DNA of 64,000 nt, taken from CAIYEO01 sp037139575 (GTDB lineage: Bacteria > Patescibacteriota > Saccharimonadia > Saccharimonadales > UBA4665). The notes under the pieces were generated by a model. That model was not told the origin of the DNA. It saw only the letters and a list, made by a program, of their open reading frames with translations, and did no database searches. The stretch spans positions 1-64,000 of the forward strand of contig JBAXGD010000001.1 in assembly GCA_037139575.1 (NCBI GenBank), in the 5' to 3' direction. Below are positions 1-7,802 of the stretch, in pieces (the stretch's first letter is position 1; every line of letters starts with the position of its first letter). The translations under genes and the position numbers were made by a program.

Positions 1-22
1 ACACAATCTGTTAAAACAGAGG

Positions 23-51
23 TTGAATTACGCTTATGTAGCATCTAAAAT
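23..51 (+). promoter_or_regulatory. Promoter of the decayed gene at 80-592
   Basis: A -35 box TTGAAT (23-28), a 17-nt spacer and a -10 box TAAAAT (46-51) lie before an AGGGG Shine-Dalgarno (66-70) and an ATG at 80. The spacing is ideal, so transcription signals survive although the gene behind them is broken. Confidence 0.5.
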
Positions 52-79
52 ATTAGTAACCATTTAGGGGAAATATTTG

Positions 80-592
80 ATGCTACCAAGTGACAAAACA
101 CGTGTTAGCGGGGGTAATAATACAACAGAACCTCGTAGCGACAAGAACCAGAATGGCCGGCTTTCTACAGGAGAGCAGGTTCCGTTTATGGCCGATAATA
201 ATTCCTTAAAGTCTTTAAATGTTGCTAACGATAAGGCTTCTGTATCTGTAGCGGATAAGCCAATTTCAGACATATCGGGCATAAACTACTCCAACGATAA
301 AAGCCTTAATTTCTGCAGGGATTGGATCAACCGTTTCTATATCTGGAAATGATACAACAGGAGTCATAACTATAAGCACCGGTACATCTACGACATCTGG
401 TGAGCTGGCCGACATTACATTTGATAAAGTATTTGCCTGAATCCCGAATGTATTAATTATGGCTAAGAATTCCCAAAGTGCATCGCTAGGCGTATATCAG
501 ACCAAGCCACCACTAACGATTTCACATTTGGAGTAACTAATTCTCCAAATCAAAATACAACATATACTTTCAAGTACTTAGTCGTACAGTAA
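80..592 (+). pseudogene. Decayed surface/repeat protein remnant
   Basis: An ATG at 80 with a good Shine-Dalgarno opens a polar, Ser/Asn-rich frame without signal peptide that ends at 352. From about 288 a second frame encodes ISAGIGSTVSISGNDTTG and continues Thr/Gly-rich to an in-frame TGA at 438-440. The same frame resumes with PNVLIMAKNSQSASLGVY, and after a shift near 510 a third frame gives TTNDFTFGVTNSPNQ and the end TYTFKYLVVQ-stop at 590-592. Read together, the last three pieces form one C-terminal beta-rich domain of the kind I associate with large CPR surface proteins (from memory of the pattern, not a search). At least two frame changes and one nonsense codon mark it as a pseudogene. 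A sequencing error could explain one of the shifts but hardly all three lesions. Confidence 0.6.
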
Positions 593-628
593 AATTGTGA
601 ACTAAACCAATCGATTATTAGATAGATT

Positions 629-1042
629 TTATATAGAGAGACTTTGGTCTATGACATTTATTAATTCTTTAGGAGATAACTCGGCCTTAATCTTATATTG
701 TGCTCCAAAGGAAGCAGCTTTTTCTATATCTCCGGGAGTTGATGAATTACTCAAGAAGACGATCTTAAAAGATTCGAGATTTATGCCTTCATTTTTTACT
801 GCCTCCATAACCTCGAAGCCATTCAGTTCAGGCATACTAATATCCATGAGTACGAAATTGGGCTTATTGTTGACTATAGAATCCTTGGCAATTTTTCCGT
901 TAGCGGCCAATATGACTTTATAGCCTGCTAGCTCCAACTGCATACTTAGCAAATTGGCAATGGAACTGTCATCTTCTGCAATCAGAACTGTTATATTGTT
1001 GCGTTTAGGGTTGTTTGTTATAGGTGAATCATTGTTTGACAT
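629..1042 (-). CDS. Single-domain response regulator (CheY-like receiver)
   Basis: About 137 residues forming only a receiver domain, with no output domain. The acidic pocket (AEDD, residues 23-25), the phospho-acceptor Asp67 in VLMDISMPELNG and a conserved Lys near 119 are present, so it should be phosphorylatable. An unstructured Asn/Pro-rich N-terminal tail of about 16 residues precedes the fold. I place the start at the ATG at 1042, 6 nt behind AAGGA; an in-frame GTG at 1060 has no binding site. The gene lies downstream of the minus-strand membrane protein gene at 1115-1597, and its Shine-Dalgarno is buried in a perfect hairpin (see 1043-1081). Its partner kinase is not visible nearby; a protein-protein output such as control of pili or of another kinase is possible but not shown. 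Confidence 0.85.
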   Translation of the reverse strand: MSNNDSPITNNPKRNNITVLIAEDDSSIANLLSMQLELAGYKVILAANGKIAKDSIVNNKPNFVLMDISMPELNGFEVMEAVKNEGINLESFKIVFLSNSSTPGDIEKAASFGAQYKIKAELSPKELINVIDQSLSI

Positions 1043-1081
1043 AAAAAATCCTTCTAGCACTTAATTGTAAACTAGAAGGAT
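1043..1081 (-). terminator. Terminator-like hairpin covering the Shine-Dalgarno of the receiver gene
   Basis: On the minus strand ATCCTTCTAG (1081-1072) pairs perfectly with CTAGAAGGAT (1057-1048) across a 14-nt loop. Five T residues follow and then the ATG at 1042. The 3' arm contains AGAAGGA, the ribosome binding site of the gene. The same element could terminate transcripts from 1597 and could block initiation. Confidence 0.7.
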
Positions 1082-1114
1082 AATTTAGTGAAAGCTTTTT
1101 AGGCTTTTATTTAA

Positions 1115-1597
1115 TTAATGCTTTTGTATAGCTTGAACTACCTGGCTATTGTTCTTTAGATTTTCATAAAACAATATTTGGCTTCTTGCTATATTCATTT
1201 GATCTTCAGGACCATGAATCTCACTACCTAACTTTACTAATGAAAGTGGAGTTGATGAAGTCGATGCGTTGTCCTTAGGCTGAGCAGTCTGTCCAGCTTG
1301 TAGGTAGTAAATGTTCTTAATAGTAAGGAAATTGCTATTAATGTCTGTTACTTTACCGAAGTAAGCCTGACCATTTGTTAGAAATACTGCTTGGTACTCG
1401 CTAGAATTAACGCCTTTCATAGTTTCATTGTGGCTTACCATCTGGACACCATAGAATCCTATTAATAATATAATAACCACTGAAGCAGCTATTACGCCCA
1501 TTCTGATCATTGGATTTTTTGATTTACTTCTTTTCATACTAGGTACTGGTGCAGTGCTACTAGTTTTTCTTATTGGAACTTGGTTTGGATTATCCAT
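1115..1597 (-). CDS. Conserved small membrane-anchored protein of unknown function
   Basis: 160 residues with a short basic cytoplasmic N-terminus (about 1-30, rich in Ser/Lys/Arg), one transmembrane helix at about 33-52 (VIAASVVIILLIGFYGVQMV) and an outside domain of about 105 residues. The outside part has a beta-rich stretch (YQAVFLTNGQAYFGKVTDI) and a Thr/Ser-rich linker. It carries no catalytic motif or cysteine that I recognise. A GGGGG ribosome binding site stands 4 nt before the ATG, and a minus-strand TATACT lies about 35 nt further upstream. I recall similar one-helix proteins from Saccharibacteria genomes, but no function is known to me. It is followed on the same strand by the receiver gene. 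Confidence 0.7.
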   Translation of the reverse strand: MDNPNQVPIRKTSSTAPVPSMKRSKSKNPMIRMGVIAASVVIILLIGFYGVQMVSHNETMKGVNSSEYQAVFLTNGQAYFGKVTDINSNFLTIKNIYYLQAGQTAQPKDNASTSSTPLSLVKLGSEIHGPEDQMNIARSQILFYENLKNNSQVVQAIQKH

Positions 1598-1727
1598 TAT
1601 ACCCCCGCTGGATTATTTAATATTCTTGTCCTATTAGTATATATCAATGAGCGGGGAATTATCAAATAACGTTATTATCTGTTTTTTATAGGTTAAAAGT
1701 CGTAGACATTTTGTCATCGTTTTTTGC

Positions 1728-1756
1728 TTGACCATATCTGTTATTACTGATAAGAT
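1728..1756 (+). promoter_or_regulatory. rRNA promoter
   Basis: TTGACC (1728-1733), 17-nt spacer, TAAGAT (1751-1756), about 180 nt before mature 23S. It is the best sigma-70-type promoter in the 340-nt gap between 1597 and the 23S gene and suggests that the 23S-5S unit is transcribed on its own. Confidence 0.6.
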
Positions 1757-1764
1757 ATCTGGAG

Positions 1765-1814
1765 TTTGAGTTTAGGCAAGAATTCTGCGTGTTTGGGTTC
1801 CAGCATAAACTCAA
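1765..1814 (+). other. Leader hairpin upstream of 23S rRNA
   Basis: TTTGAGTTTA (1765-1774) pairs with TAAACTCAAG (1805-1814) with one wobble or mismatch at the base. It lies in the transcribed leader right behind the rRNA promoter and may take part in antitermination or processing. The rest of the gap (1598-1727 and 1815-1914) shows no gene, and no tRNA is visible. Confidence 0.4.
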
Positions 1815-1914
1815 GTCCTAGTCATAAATATATTAAGATTGACTTCGAGTTTAGTAACTTAAAAATTTGGTTTAGAAATTAGTAAAAATGACAAACGGCA
1901 AAGTGTTGGTTAAT

Positions 1915-1933
1915 ACCAATAACTAGTCAATGC
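1915..1933 (+). repeat. 5' arm of the pre-23S processing stem
   Basis: The 19 nt from 1915 to 1933 are an exact reverse complement of 5714-5732. The two arms bracket mature 23S and form the long duplex expected as an RNase III substrate. Confidence 0.85.
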
Positions 1934-3975
1934 ATAACGTAAAAAGTTACTCAAGCGCGCACAACGGATGCCTTGACGTAAGATACCGATGAAGGACGTA
2001 AGGAGCTGCGAAAAGCTTCGGGGAGCTGCTAACTAAGCTTTGATCCGAAGATGTCCGAATGGAGAAATCCGGCCAGAGTCATGTCTGGTCACGCTTATCT
2101 GAATACATAGGATAAGTAGAGGTAACCGGGGGAACTGAAACATCTTAGTACCTCGAGGAATAGAAAGTAAACAACGATTCCGGTAGTAGTGGCGAGCGAA
2201 TCCGGAACAGCCCAAACTTTTTAGGTTTCCGTCTAGTAATAGTCGGATAAGTTGGTAGACGAATATCTAAGAAGGGTTGTGACATTACAAAAAACCAGTA
2301 CGGAGTCCTAGACTTGTTCTAGTAATCCGTAGTGGCAGTATGATCTACCAAGTCATACATAAGGTAAAAAATTAGCGACGCGAGCAGAATCAGTTGGAAA
2401 GCTGAGCCAAAGATAGTGAAAGCCTAGTATGCCAAGTATCGCTAACCTTATATTTGTTTTGTAGAGTAGGTCGGGGCACGTGCAATCCTGACTGAAGCTG
2501 GGGGGTCCACCCTCCAAGGCTAAATATATCTTACGATCGATAGTGAACAAGTACCGTGAGGGAAAGGCGAAAAGAACCCAGGAATGGGAGTGAAATAGAA
2601 CCTGAAATTGTGTGCGTACAAGGAGTCGGAGCCAGTTTATCTGGTGACGGCGTGCTTTTTGTAGAACGATCCAGCGAGTTATTTGCTAGTGCAAGCATAA
2701 GTCATATGACGGATGCGTAGTGAAAGCGAGCCTGAATAGGGCGAATTTAGTACTAGTGAATAGACCCGAAACCGGGTGACCTAACCATGGGCAGGTTGAA
2801 GCGTAGGTAAAACTACGTGGAGGACCGAACCGTAGCATACTGCAACATGCCCGGATGACCTGTGGTTAGCGGTGAAATGCCAATCGAACTCGGAGATAGC
2901 TGGTTCTCCTCGAAATAGCTTTAGGGCTAGCGTTGCGTGGTAGCAGATGGGGGTAGAGCTCTGTTTCGGACTGGGGGTCGCAAGATTACCCACCCTTGAC
3001 AAACTACGAATACCGTCTGTGGAATCGCAGCAGTTAGAACGTCGGGGCTAAGCTCGGCGCTCGAAAGGGAAACAGCCCAGATCGCCATCTAAGGTCCCTA
3101 AATTTACACTAAGTGGGAAACGAGGTGAGATTTCTTAAACAACGAGGATGTTGGCTTAGAAGCAGCCATTCATTTAAAGAGTGCGTAACAGCTCACTCGT
3201 CAAGAGATCTTGCGCGGAAAATGTAACGGGGCTAAGTGTAATACCGAAGATGCGAATTCTTAATTTATTAAGAGTGGTAGAGGAGCGTTGATATTGCTTT
3301 GAAGTCGTACTGCGAGGTACGGTGGAGCGTTATCAAGTGAGAATGCTGGAATGAGTAACCATAAGGCAGGTGAGAATCCTGCCCACCGAAAGAGCAAGGT
3401 TTCCTGGGCAACGGTAATCGTCCCAGGGTTAGTCGGTCCTAAGCCGAGGCGAGTAGCGTAGGCGATGGACAACGGGTTAATATTCCCGTACTAGTTTTAT
3501 ATTGTTTGGAAGTGCGCGGCATGATAGTAGGAGCGGATTCATGGTTATATCCGTCTAAGCGTCCAGGCTTCGGCCGATGCGCGAATGAAACGACCTTTAG
3601 GTTGAATTCCTGTGAGTCAAGCTGACCAGAAAAGCTTCCAAGCTTATGTATAAATCTATCCGTACCGCAAACCGACACAGGTGCTCAGGTCGAGTAGACC
3701 AAGGTGTACGAGTGATTCTTCGTTAAGGAACTCGGCAAACAAGCAGCCGTAACTTCGGAATAAGGCTTGCCCTCGTAAGAGGGCCGCAGCTAACGAACCC
3801 ATGCAACTGTTTACCAAAAACACAGGTCTCTGCTAACACGAAAGTGGATGTATAGGGGCTGACTCCTGCCCAGTGCTGGAAGGTTAAGGGGATAAGTGTA
3901 TGCTTTGAACTGAAGCCCCAGTGAACGGCGGCGGTAACTATAACCGTCCTAAGGTAGCGAAATTCCTTGTCAGGT

Positions 3976-4683
3976 AAATTGAACTTGCCTGAAGAGTGTG
4001 GCGACACACTGTAAGTAAACCAACTAATAACGGGGAAACCTAAAAGTCATTAATATGATTTATGGCAATCCCGTGGCAATCTATTTTAATAGGAAGCCGT
4101 AACGACTGACCCGAAAGGAGAGGTACATGAAACAAAATGTACAACACGTTGGCTCTCGCTTACACAAAAAATCGACAATGGAATTAGATCCTTGGTATGT
4201 AACTGGGTTTATAGATGGAGAAGGATGTTTCTCAGTGTCATTTACACAGAGAAACAAGATGATAACAGGAATCGAGATACGTCCAAGTTTCTCGGTAAGT
4301 CAAAATCGTCGAAGCCTCCAGGCATTAGAACAAATTCATGCCTACTTCGGATGTGGAGCAATTAGATTCAGTCGCCATGATCAAACTTATAAATATGAAG
4401 TAAGATCAATTGGTGATATAAGAAAGCTAATAATACCGCATTTTAAGAAGTATTCTCTAAAAACAAGTAAGTTACATGATTTTATCCTTTTCTCAGATAT
4501 ATGTAATCAAATTGCTGCATCAAAACATCTCAATAAAGATGGTCTAAGATCAATAATTGATAATGCATATAATATGAATGAATCTGGTAAAAGAAAATAT
4601 ACCAAAGAACAACTCCTAAAGTTGATCAAGCGAGATGAAGATATAGTCTGATCAGTGTAGAAATACATTGTTAACAACAAATG
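3976..4683 (+). mobile_element. Group I intron in 23S rRNA (site L1951)
   Basis: The exons join as ...GTCAGGT / AAGTTCTGACC, that is after U1951 in E. coli numbering. The 5' exon end TCAGGT (3970-3975) pairs with the internal guide GCCTGA (3987-3992), with the diagnostic U-G pair at the splice site. The P7 strands are GACT in AACGACTGA (4101-4109) and AGTC in AAGATATAGTC (4638-4648), the latter a textbook group I signature. The last base, G4683, is the omega-G. The endonuclease ORF sits between the P7 strands, in the P8 region. L1951 is a known group I site, used for example in Coxiella 23S. The intron should self-splice. Confidence 0.9.
4127..4651 (+). CDS. LAGLIDADG homing endonuclease of the 23S intron
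   Basis: 174 residues with one LAGLIDADG-type helix near residues 25-35 (VTGFIDGEGCF), whose acidic residue (Asp/Glu of DGEG) is the metal ligand. A single motif implies a homodimer that cuts the intron-less 23S site around L1951 and drives intron homing; the family may also help folding of the intron RNA (maturase). Mid-protein Phe/Tyr-rich beta strands and the conserved SLKTSKLHDF stretch fit the family. AGGAGAGG (4116-4123) precedes the ATG by 3-5 nt. The reading frame is intact, which suggests recent or selected activity. Its TGA stop (4649-4651) directly abuts the P7 strand of the intron, so coding and ribozyme sequences are interlocked. Confidence 0.9.
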   Translation: MKQNVQHVGSRLHKKSTMELDPWYVTGFIDGEGCFSVSFTQRNKMITGIEIRPSFSVSQNRRSLQALEQIHAYFGCGAIRFSRHDQTYKYEVRSIGDIRKLIIPHFKKYSLKTSKLHDFILFSDICNQIAASKHLNKDGLRSIIDNAYNMNESGKRKYTKEQLLKLIKRDEDIV

Positions 4684-5345
4684 AAGTTCTGACCCGCACG
4701 AATGGAGTAATGATATGGGTACTGTCTCAACGAAGAGCTCGGTGAAAGTGCATTGACGGTAAAGATGCCGTCTGTCCGCAGCAGGACGAAAAGACCCCGT
4801 GCAGCTTTACTACAGCTTGACATTGAACCGGGTCGTAACATGTGTAGGATAGGTGGGAGACTTTGAAGCCTAGACGCTAGTCTAGGTGGAGTCGCCAGTG
4901 AAATACCACCCTTGTTACGATCTTGTTCTTACCATGTCCATCAATTGCTATTGATATATTTATATCGATGGTAGCTGCTGGATATGGGACCGTGTCTGGT
5001 GGGTAGTTTAACTGGGGCGGTTGCCTCCTAAAAAGTATCGGAGGCGTTCAAAGGTTAGCTAGGTTCGGATGGAAATCGAATCGATAGTATATACGCATAA
5101 GCTAGCTTGACTGTGAGGCTTACCAGCCGATCAGGCACGAAAGTGGGAGCAAGTTTTCCGCTGTCCGTACATTTGTACATGAATGTGGTATCGGCAGCGC
5201 TTTCGGATAAAAGTTACGCCGGGGATAACAGGCTTATAGCGCCCAATAGTTCACATAGACGGCGCTGTTTGGCACCTCGATGTCGGCTCATCTCATCCTG
5301 GAGGGGGAGCACCTTCCAAGGGTCCGGCTGTTCGCCGGTTAAAGA

Positions 5346-5386
<41 letters not shown>

Positions 5387-5669
5387 TTATATCCGCTGTG
5401 GACGCTAGGAAATTTGAGAGGATTTGTCCCTAGTACGAGAGGACCGGGATGAACGCACCTCTGGTGTACCAATTGTTCTACCAAGGGCATTGTTGGGTAG
5501 CTACGTGCGGACCAGATAAGCGCTGAAAGCATATTAAGCGCGAAACTGACCTCAAGATTAGATTTCCCTATGAGGACACTGAAAGACGATCAGTTTGATA
5601 GGCGCAAGGTGGAAGCATGGTAACATGTGTAGCCGAAGCGTACTAATAGTCCCACTGACTTTTTATGTA

Positions 5670-5710
5670 CCTACATCTTATAAAACATTTGTTTTATATC
5701 AAGATGTAGG
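5670..5710 (+). other. Hairpin in the 23S-5S spacer
   Basis: CCTACATCTT (5670-5679) pairs with AAGATGTAGG (5701-5710), continued by ATAAAAC (5680-5686) with GTTTTAT (5691-5697) and a 3-nt bulge. It lies between the 23S end and the 3' arm of the processing stem and may be an RNase site. Confidence 0.6.
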
Positions 5711-5713
5711 GTA

Positions 5714-5732
5714 GCATTGACTAGTTATTGGT
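5714..5732 (+). repeat. 3' arm of the pre-23S processing stem
   Basis: Exact reverse complement of 1915-1933. It implies that pre-23S is released from the transcript through a 19-bp duplex. Confidence 0.85.
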
Positions 5733-5806
5733 GCATAATAAGCACACGTTTGATCATTTTTATTTATGAACATCGACTATAGATGGTGATTTATCACCGT
5801 CCTTAG

Positions 5807-5918
5807 TCGGTGCCCATGGCGCAAGGGAAACACCTGTTACCATTCCGAACACAGAAGTTAAGCCTTGAAGCGGTTACAATACTTGGGGGTTCACCCCTGG
5901 GAAAATAGCACGGTGCCG
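5807..5918 (+). rRNA. rrf: 5S ribosomal RNA
   Basis: About 112 nt. TCGGTGCC at the 5' end pairs with GGTGCCGA at the 3' end through Watson-Crick and G-U pairs (helix I). The conserved core CCGAACACAGAAGTTAAGC (loop B-C region) is present. It is co-transcribed with 23S and ends 12 nt before a strong terminator. The 23S-5S spacer (about 140 nt) contains no tRNA. Confidence 0.95.
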
Positions 5919-5930
5919 AATTATATGAAG

Positions 5931-5960
5931 CCCCTCCGAATAGGAGGGGTTTTATCTTTT
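5931..5960 (+). terminator. rRNA operon terminator
   Basis: CCCCTCC (5931-5937), loop GAATA, GGAGGGG (5943-5949), then TTTTATCTTTT. A classic intrinsic terminator directly after 5S. Confidence 0.9.
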
Positions 5961-5987
5961 TAAAGGCATTTTATATACATAACTAAT

Positions 5988-6016
5988 TTGACAATAAAGC
6001 TTAGGCATGTTAATAT
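5988..6016 (+). promoter_or_regulatory. Promoter of the KGG stress-protein gene
   Basis: TTGACA (5988-5993), 17-nt spacer, TAATAT (6011-6016). This is the closest match to consensus in the window and predicts strong expression from about 6023. Confidence 0.75.
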
Positions 6017-6045
6017 ATGTTTAGTTCATTATTTTAATGAAGAGG

Positions 6046-6075
6046 GTTCCATTTAATTATGGAGCTTTTTTTATT
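6046..6075 (+). terminator. Terminator-like hairpin inside the 5' leader of the KGG gene
   Basis: GTTCCAT (6046-6052), loop TTAATT, ATGGAGC (6059-6065), then seven T and ATTT. It lies between the promoter (start about 6023) and the ATG at 6117, so it could work as an attenuator or define a roughly 50-nt RNA. Confidence 0.65.
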
Positions 6076-6116
6076 TCAATGATGAAGAGAATCTAACTTA
6101 ATAGGGAGGTTTCACT

Positions 6117-6314
6117 ATGGCTGGAACTAAAACTGGTGGCATCGCTGCTGCTAAAACTAACAAATCTAAGTATGGCTCAGATTTTTATTCTAAAATCGGT
6201 GCTATCGGTGGCAAAAAAGGTCACACAGGTGGCTTTGCTGCTAACCGTGAACTAGCAAGAATTGCTGGTGCTAAAGGTGGTCGAATTTCACGACGCACCA
6301 AGAAAACTGTCTAA
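6117..6314 (+). CDS. KGG-motif general stress protein, small and glycine-rich
   Basis: 65 residues rich in Gly, Ala and Lys, with the repeated motif GGKKGHTGGFA (about 31-41) and AGAKGGRIS (about 50-58) typical of the stress-induced KGG family (PF10685, named from memory). Members are hydrophilic, probably disordered proteins induced in starvation or stress. AGGGAGG stands 6-7 nt before the ATG, so initiation should be strong. A near-consensus promoter and a terminator-like hairpin in the leader suggest high but switchable expression. The gene forms its own unit, bounded by the rRNA terminator and by the hairpin at 6333-6368. Confidence 0.85.
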   Translation: MAGTKTGGIAAAKTNKSKYGSDFYSKIGAIGGKKGHTGGFAANRELARIAGAKGGRISRRTKKTV

Positions 6315-6326
6315 TTTAGATATTTT

Positions 6327-6827
6327 TCAAACAAAAGTCACTTGGTCTATATGATCAGGTGACTTTTTGATTTGGGAATTTATTTTTCTATAAGGTCTGC
6401 AAAATTTTTCTGAAGTTACATTCCATTCAGTATGACAATTATGGCACCTATAATGATTAGGCTTTATTTGCAATGTTCTTATGCCACAGTTAGGGCAGGT
6501 ACTACGCATATGCAACCAATTCCTATATGTATCTAAGCAATTTTGAATGTGCTCGTAGTCAATTTTTATATCATATTTGGTACTAATTGCTTGTGCTTTT
6601 TGCCATGCTAACGCTTCCATTGTGAGTAGCTCTAAATCATTTTTATAACTTTTATGATTTAAAAGTGCGTGAGATACTTCATGTAGAAGCGCCCATTTAG
6701 TTTTCTCTGAATTGCCAGAATCTATGTAGTGAATTGTTTTCGATACTGGAGACCAATAAAAAGTACTACCTGGTTTAAAATTTATACCAGGAAAGTCATT
6801 TTCAAGTAATTTAACTAAGCTAATCAT
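6327..6827 (-). CDS. ImmA/IrrE-type metallopeptidase with C-terminal zinc ribbon
   Basis: 166 residues. The zinc-protease motif LLHEVSHALLNH gives His49, Glu50 and His53, and Glu71 in the next helix (MEALAWQKA) is the likely third ligand, as in the ImmA/IrrE family, whose members cleave repressors or sense stress. A zinc ribbon follows: CPNCG (Cys111, Cys114) and CHNC (Cys128, Cys131). The ribbon suggests nucleic-acid or partner binding. The start overlaps the end of the upstream ROK gene by 8 nt, so the two are translationally coupled. No phage repressor gene is nearby, so the substrate is unknown. Confidence 0.8.
   Translation of the reverse strand: MISLVKLLENDFPGINFKPGSTFYWSPVSKTIHYIDSGNSEKTKWALLHEVSHALLNHKSYKNDLELLTMEALAWQKAQAISTKYDIKIDYEHIQNCLDTYRNWLHMRSTCPNCGIRTLQIKPNHYRCHNCHTEWNVTSEKFCRPYRKINSQIKKSPDHIDQVTFV
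6333..6368. terminator. Bidirectional terminator, overlaps the end of the ImmA-like gene
   Basis: AAAAGTCAC (6333-6341) pairs with GTGACTTTT (6359-6367). A run of five T follows on the plus strand and a run of A precedes it. It ends the KGG transcript, and its sequence is also the last dozen codons of the minus-strand metallopeptidase gene. Confidence 0.75.
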
Positions 6828-7626
6828 TTTTTATTAACTCATAACAACCATATATTACGCACTCTTCAGCTTTAGTAGCTTTTTTCAGGATAGGTAATTT
6901 GATTAGCGGGTTATAATGATCTTCCAGTTTTTCTTTTAGGGGTTTCTCAAATTTTTCAAAATAGTTACCAACACTACCACCAAAAATTATTACATCTGGT
7001 TGAATGATTGCCATTAATTCTAGGCATCCAAGCGCTAGATTATGAGATATTTCTGACCATGAATTTGTGTCGTCTATATCTTTTGCTTGTTTGCCGAATT
7101 TCTTAAGAATAGCTTTTCCTGAAGCAAAAGACTCCCATTTTTCAAGTTTCCCATCATGATAAATTTCCATTTGTCCTGGCTCAGAACTTGCATAATTGAC
7201 ATCAATTTCATTATCTATAATCATTCCTGAGCCTATGCCTGTACTAACAGTAAGGTACAGAACCTTATTCAGTGGTGGATGTAGCTGTCTTGACTCAAAA
7301 AGTCCACCAATGCATCCATCGTGCTCAACTTTCGTATTACAGCCCGCTATGGCCTCAATATCGTCTTTTATTGGTACGTTTTTCCACGGAAGGTTGCCGA
7401 ATGCTAGGGCATTTCCAGTTTTTCTATCTATGAGGCCTGGAACCGCAACTCCACATCGCTCGAATTTATCCTGATTTAGCTTCGAGATGTTGTTTCGTAA
7501 ATCAGTTAAGAAGTTTGAATAATCTTGATTGGTTAAGAATTTAAGCTTGGTTAAGATTGCGCCGTTTTCATCAAAAACAGCCAACAGTGTTTTAGTTCCC
7601 CCAATATCTATTCCCAAGTAAACCAT
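6820..7626 (-). CDS. ROK-family sugar kinase
   Basis: 268 residues with the ATP-binding phosphate loop GIDIGGTKT (5-13) and the catalytic base Asp103 in VEHDGCIGG. Family members phosphorylate glucose, N-acetylmannosamine or related sugars, or act as repressors; there is no HTH here, so it is a kinase. The usual ROK zinc site (CxCGxxGC before LExxAS) is missing: the matching stretch reads EPGQMEIYHDGKLEKWES. The sugar specificity cannot be told. The gene appears leaderless: a minus-strand TAGAAT ends 7 nt before the ATG and no Shine-Dalgarno is present. It heads a two-gene unit with the ImmA-like gene. Confidence 0.85.
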   Translation of the reverse strand: MVYLGIDIGGTKTLLAVFDENGAILTKLKFLTNQDYSNFLTDLRNNISKLNQDKFERCGVAVPGLIDRKTGNALAFGNLPWKNVPIKDDIEAIAGCNTKVEHDGCIGGLFESRQLHPPLNKVLYLTVSTGIGSGMIIDNEIDVNYASSEPGQMEIYHDGKLEKWESFASGKAILKKFGKQAKDIDDTNSWSEISHNLALGCLELMAIIQPDVIIFGGSVGNYFEKFEKPLKEKLEDHYNPLIKLPILKKATKAEECVIYGCYELIKND

Positions 7627-7633
7627 TACTCAA

Positions 7634-7639
7634 ATTCTA
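7634..7639 (-). promoter_or_regulatory. -10 box of the ROK gene, leaderless layout
   Basis: On the minus strand TAGAAT is followed by 7 nt and the ATG at 7626. No Shine-Dalgarno is present. Confidence 0.5.
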
Positions 7640-7677
7640 GCATATTATTTAGCATCATTTTCATAGATATGACCTCT

Positions 7678-7706
7678 TTGACCATTTCGTAAAAAAAAGT
7701 TATAAT
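7678..7706 (+). promoter_or_regulatory. Promoter of the S1-domain protein gene
   Basis: TTGACC (7678-7683), 17-nt spacer, TATAAT (7701-7706). The predicted start near 7713 gives a 90-nt leader in which GTAATTTA (7725-7732) pairs with TAAATTAC (7755-7762). Confidence 0.75.
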
Positions 7707-7802
7707 GTAAGCAATCTATTTGGGGTAATTTAAATAATAGTTTATTTCTATGTATAAATTACTCATCTAATGGAAAATATATATAAAGGAGGCATGGAAT
7801 AC

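Noticed and set aside
438..440. In-frame TGA in the remnant, possibly read as Gly as in Gracilibacteria/SR1
   Set aside because: prfB (RF2) is intact, and several complete genes (for example xseA's upstream neighbour at 60445, the endonuclease at 4651 and the kinase-like gene at 63751) end in TGA. The remnant also needs frame changes.
5666..5806. tRNA gene in the 23S-5S spacer
   Set aside because: The spacer holds a hairpin and the 3' arm of the processing stem. No cloverleaf or T-loop GTTCRA sequence is present.
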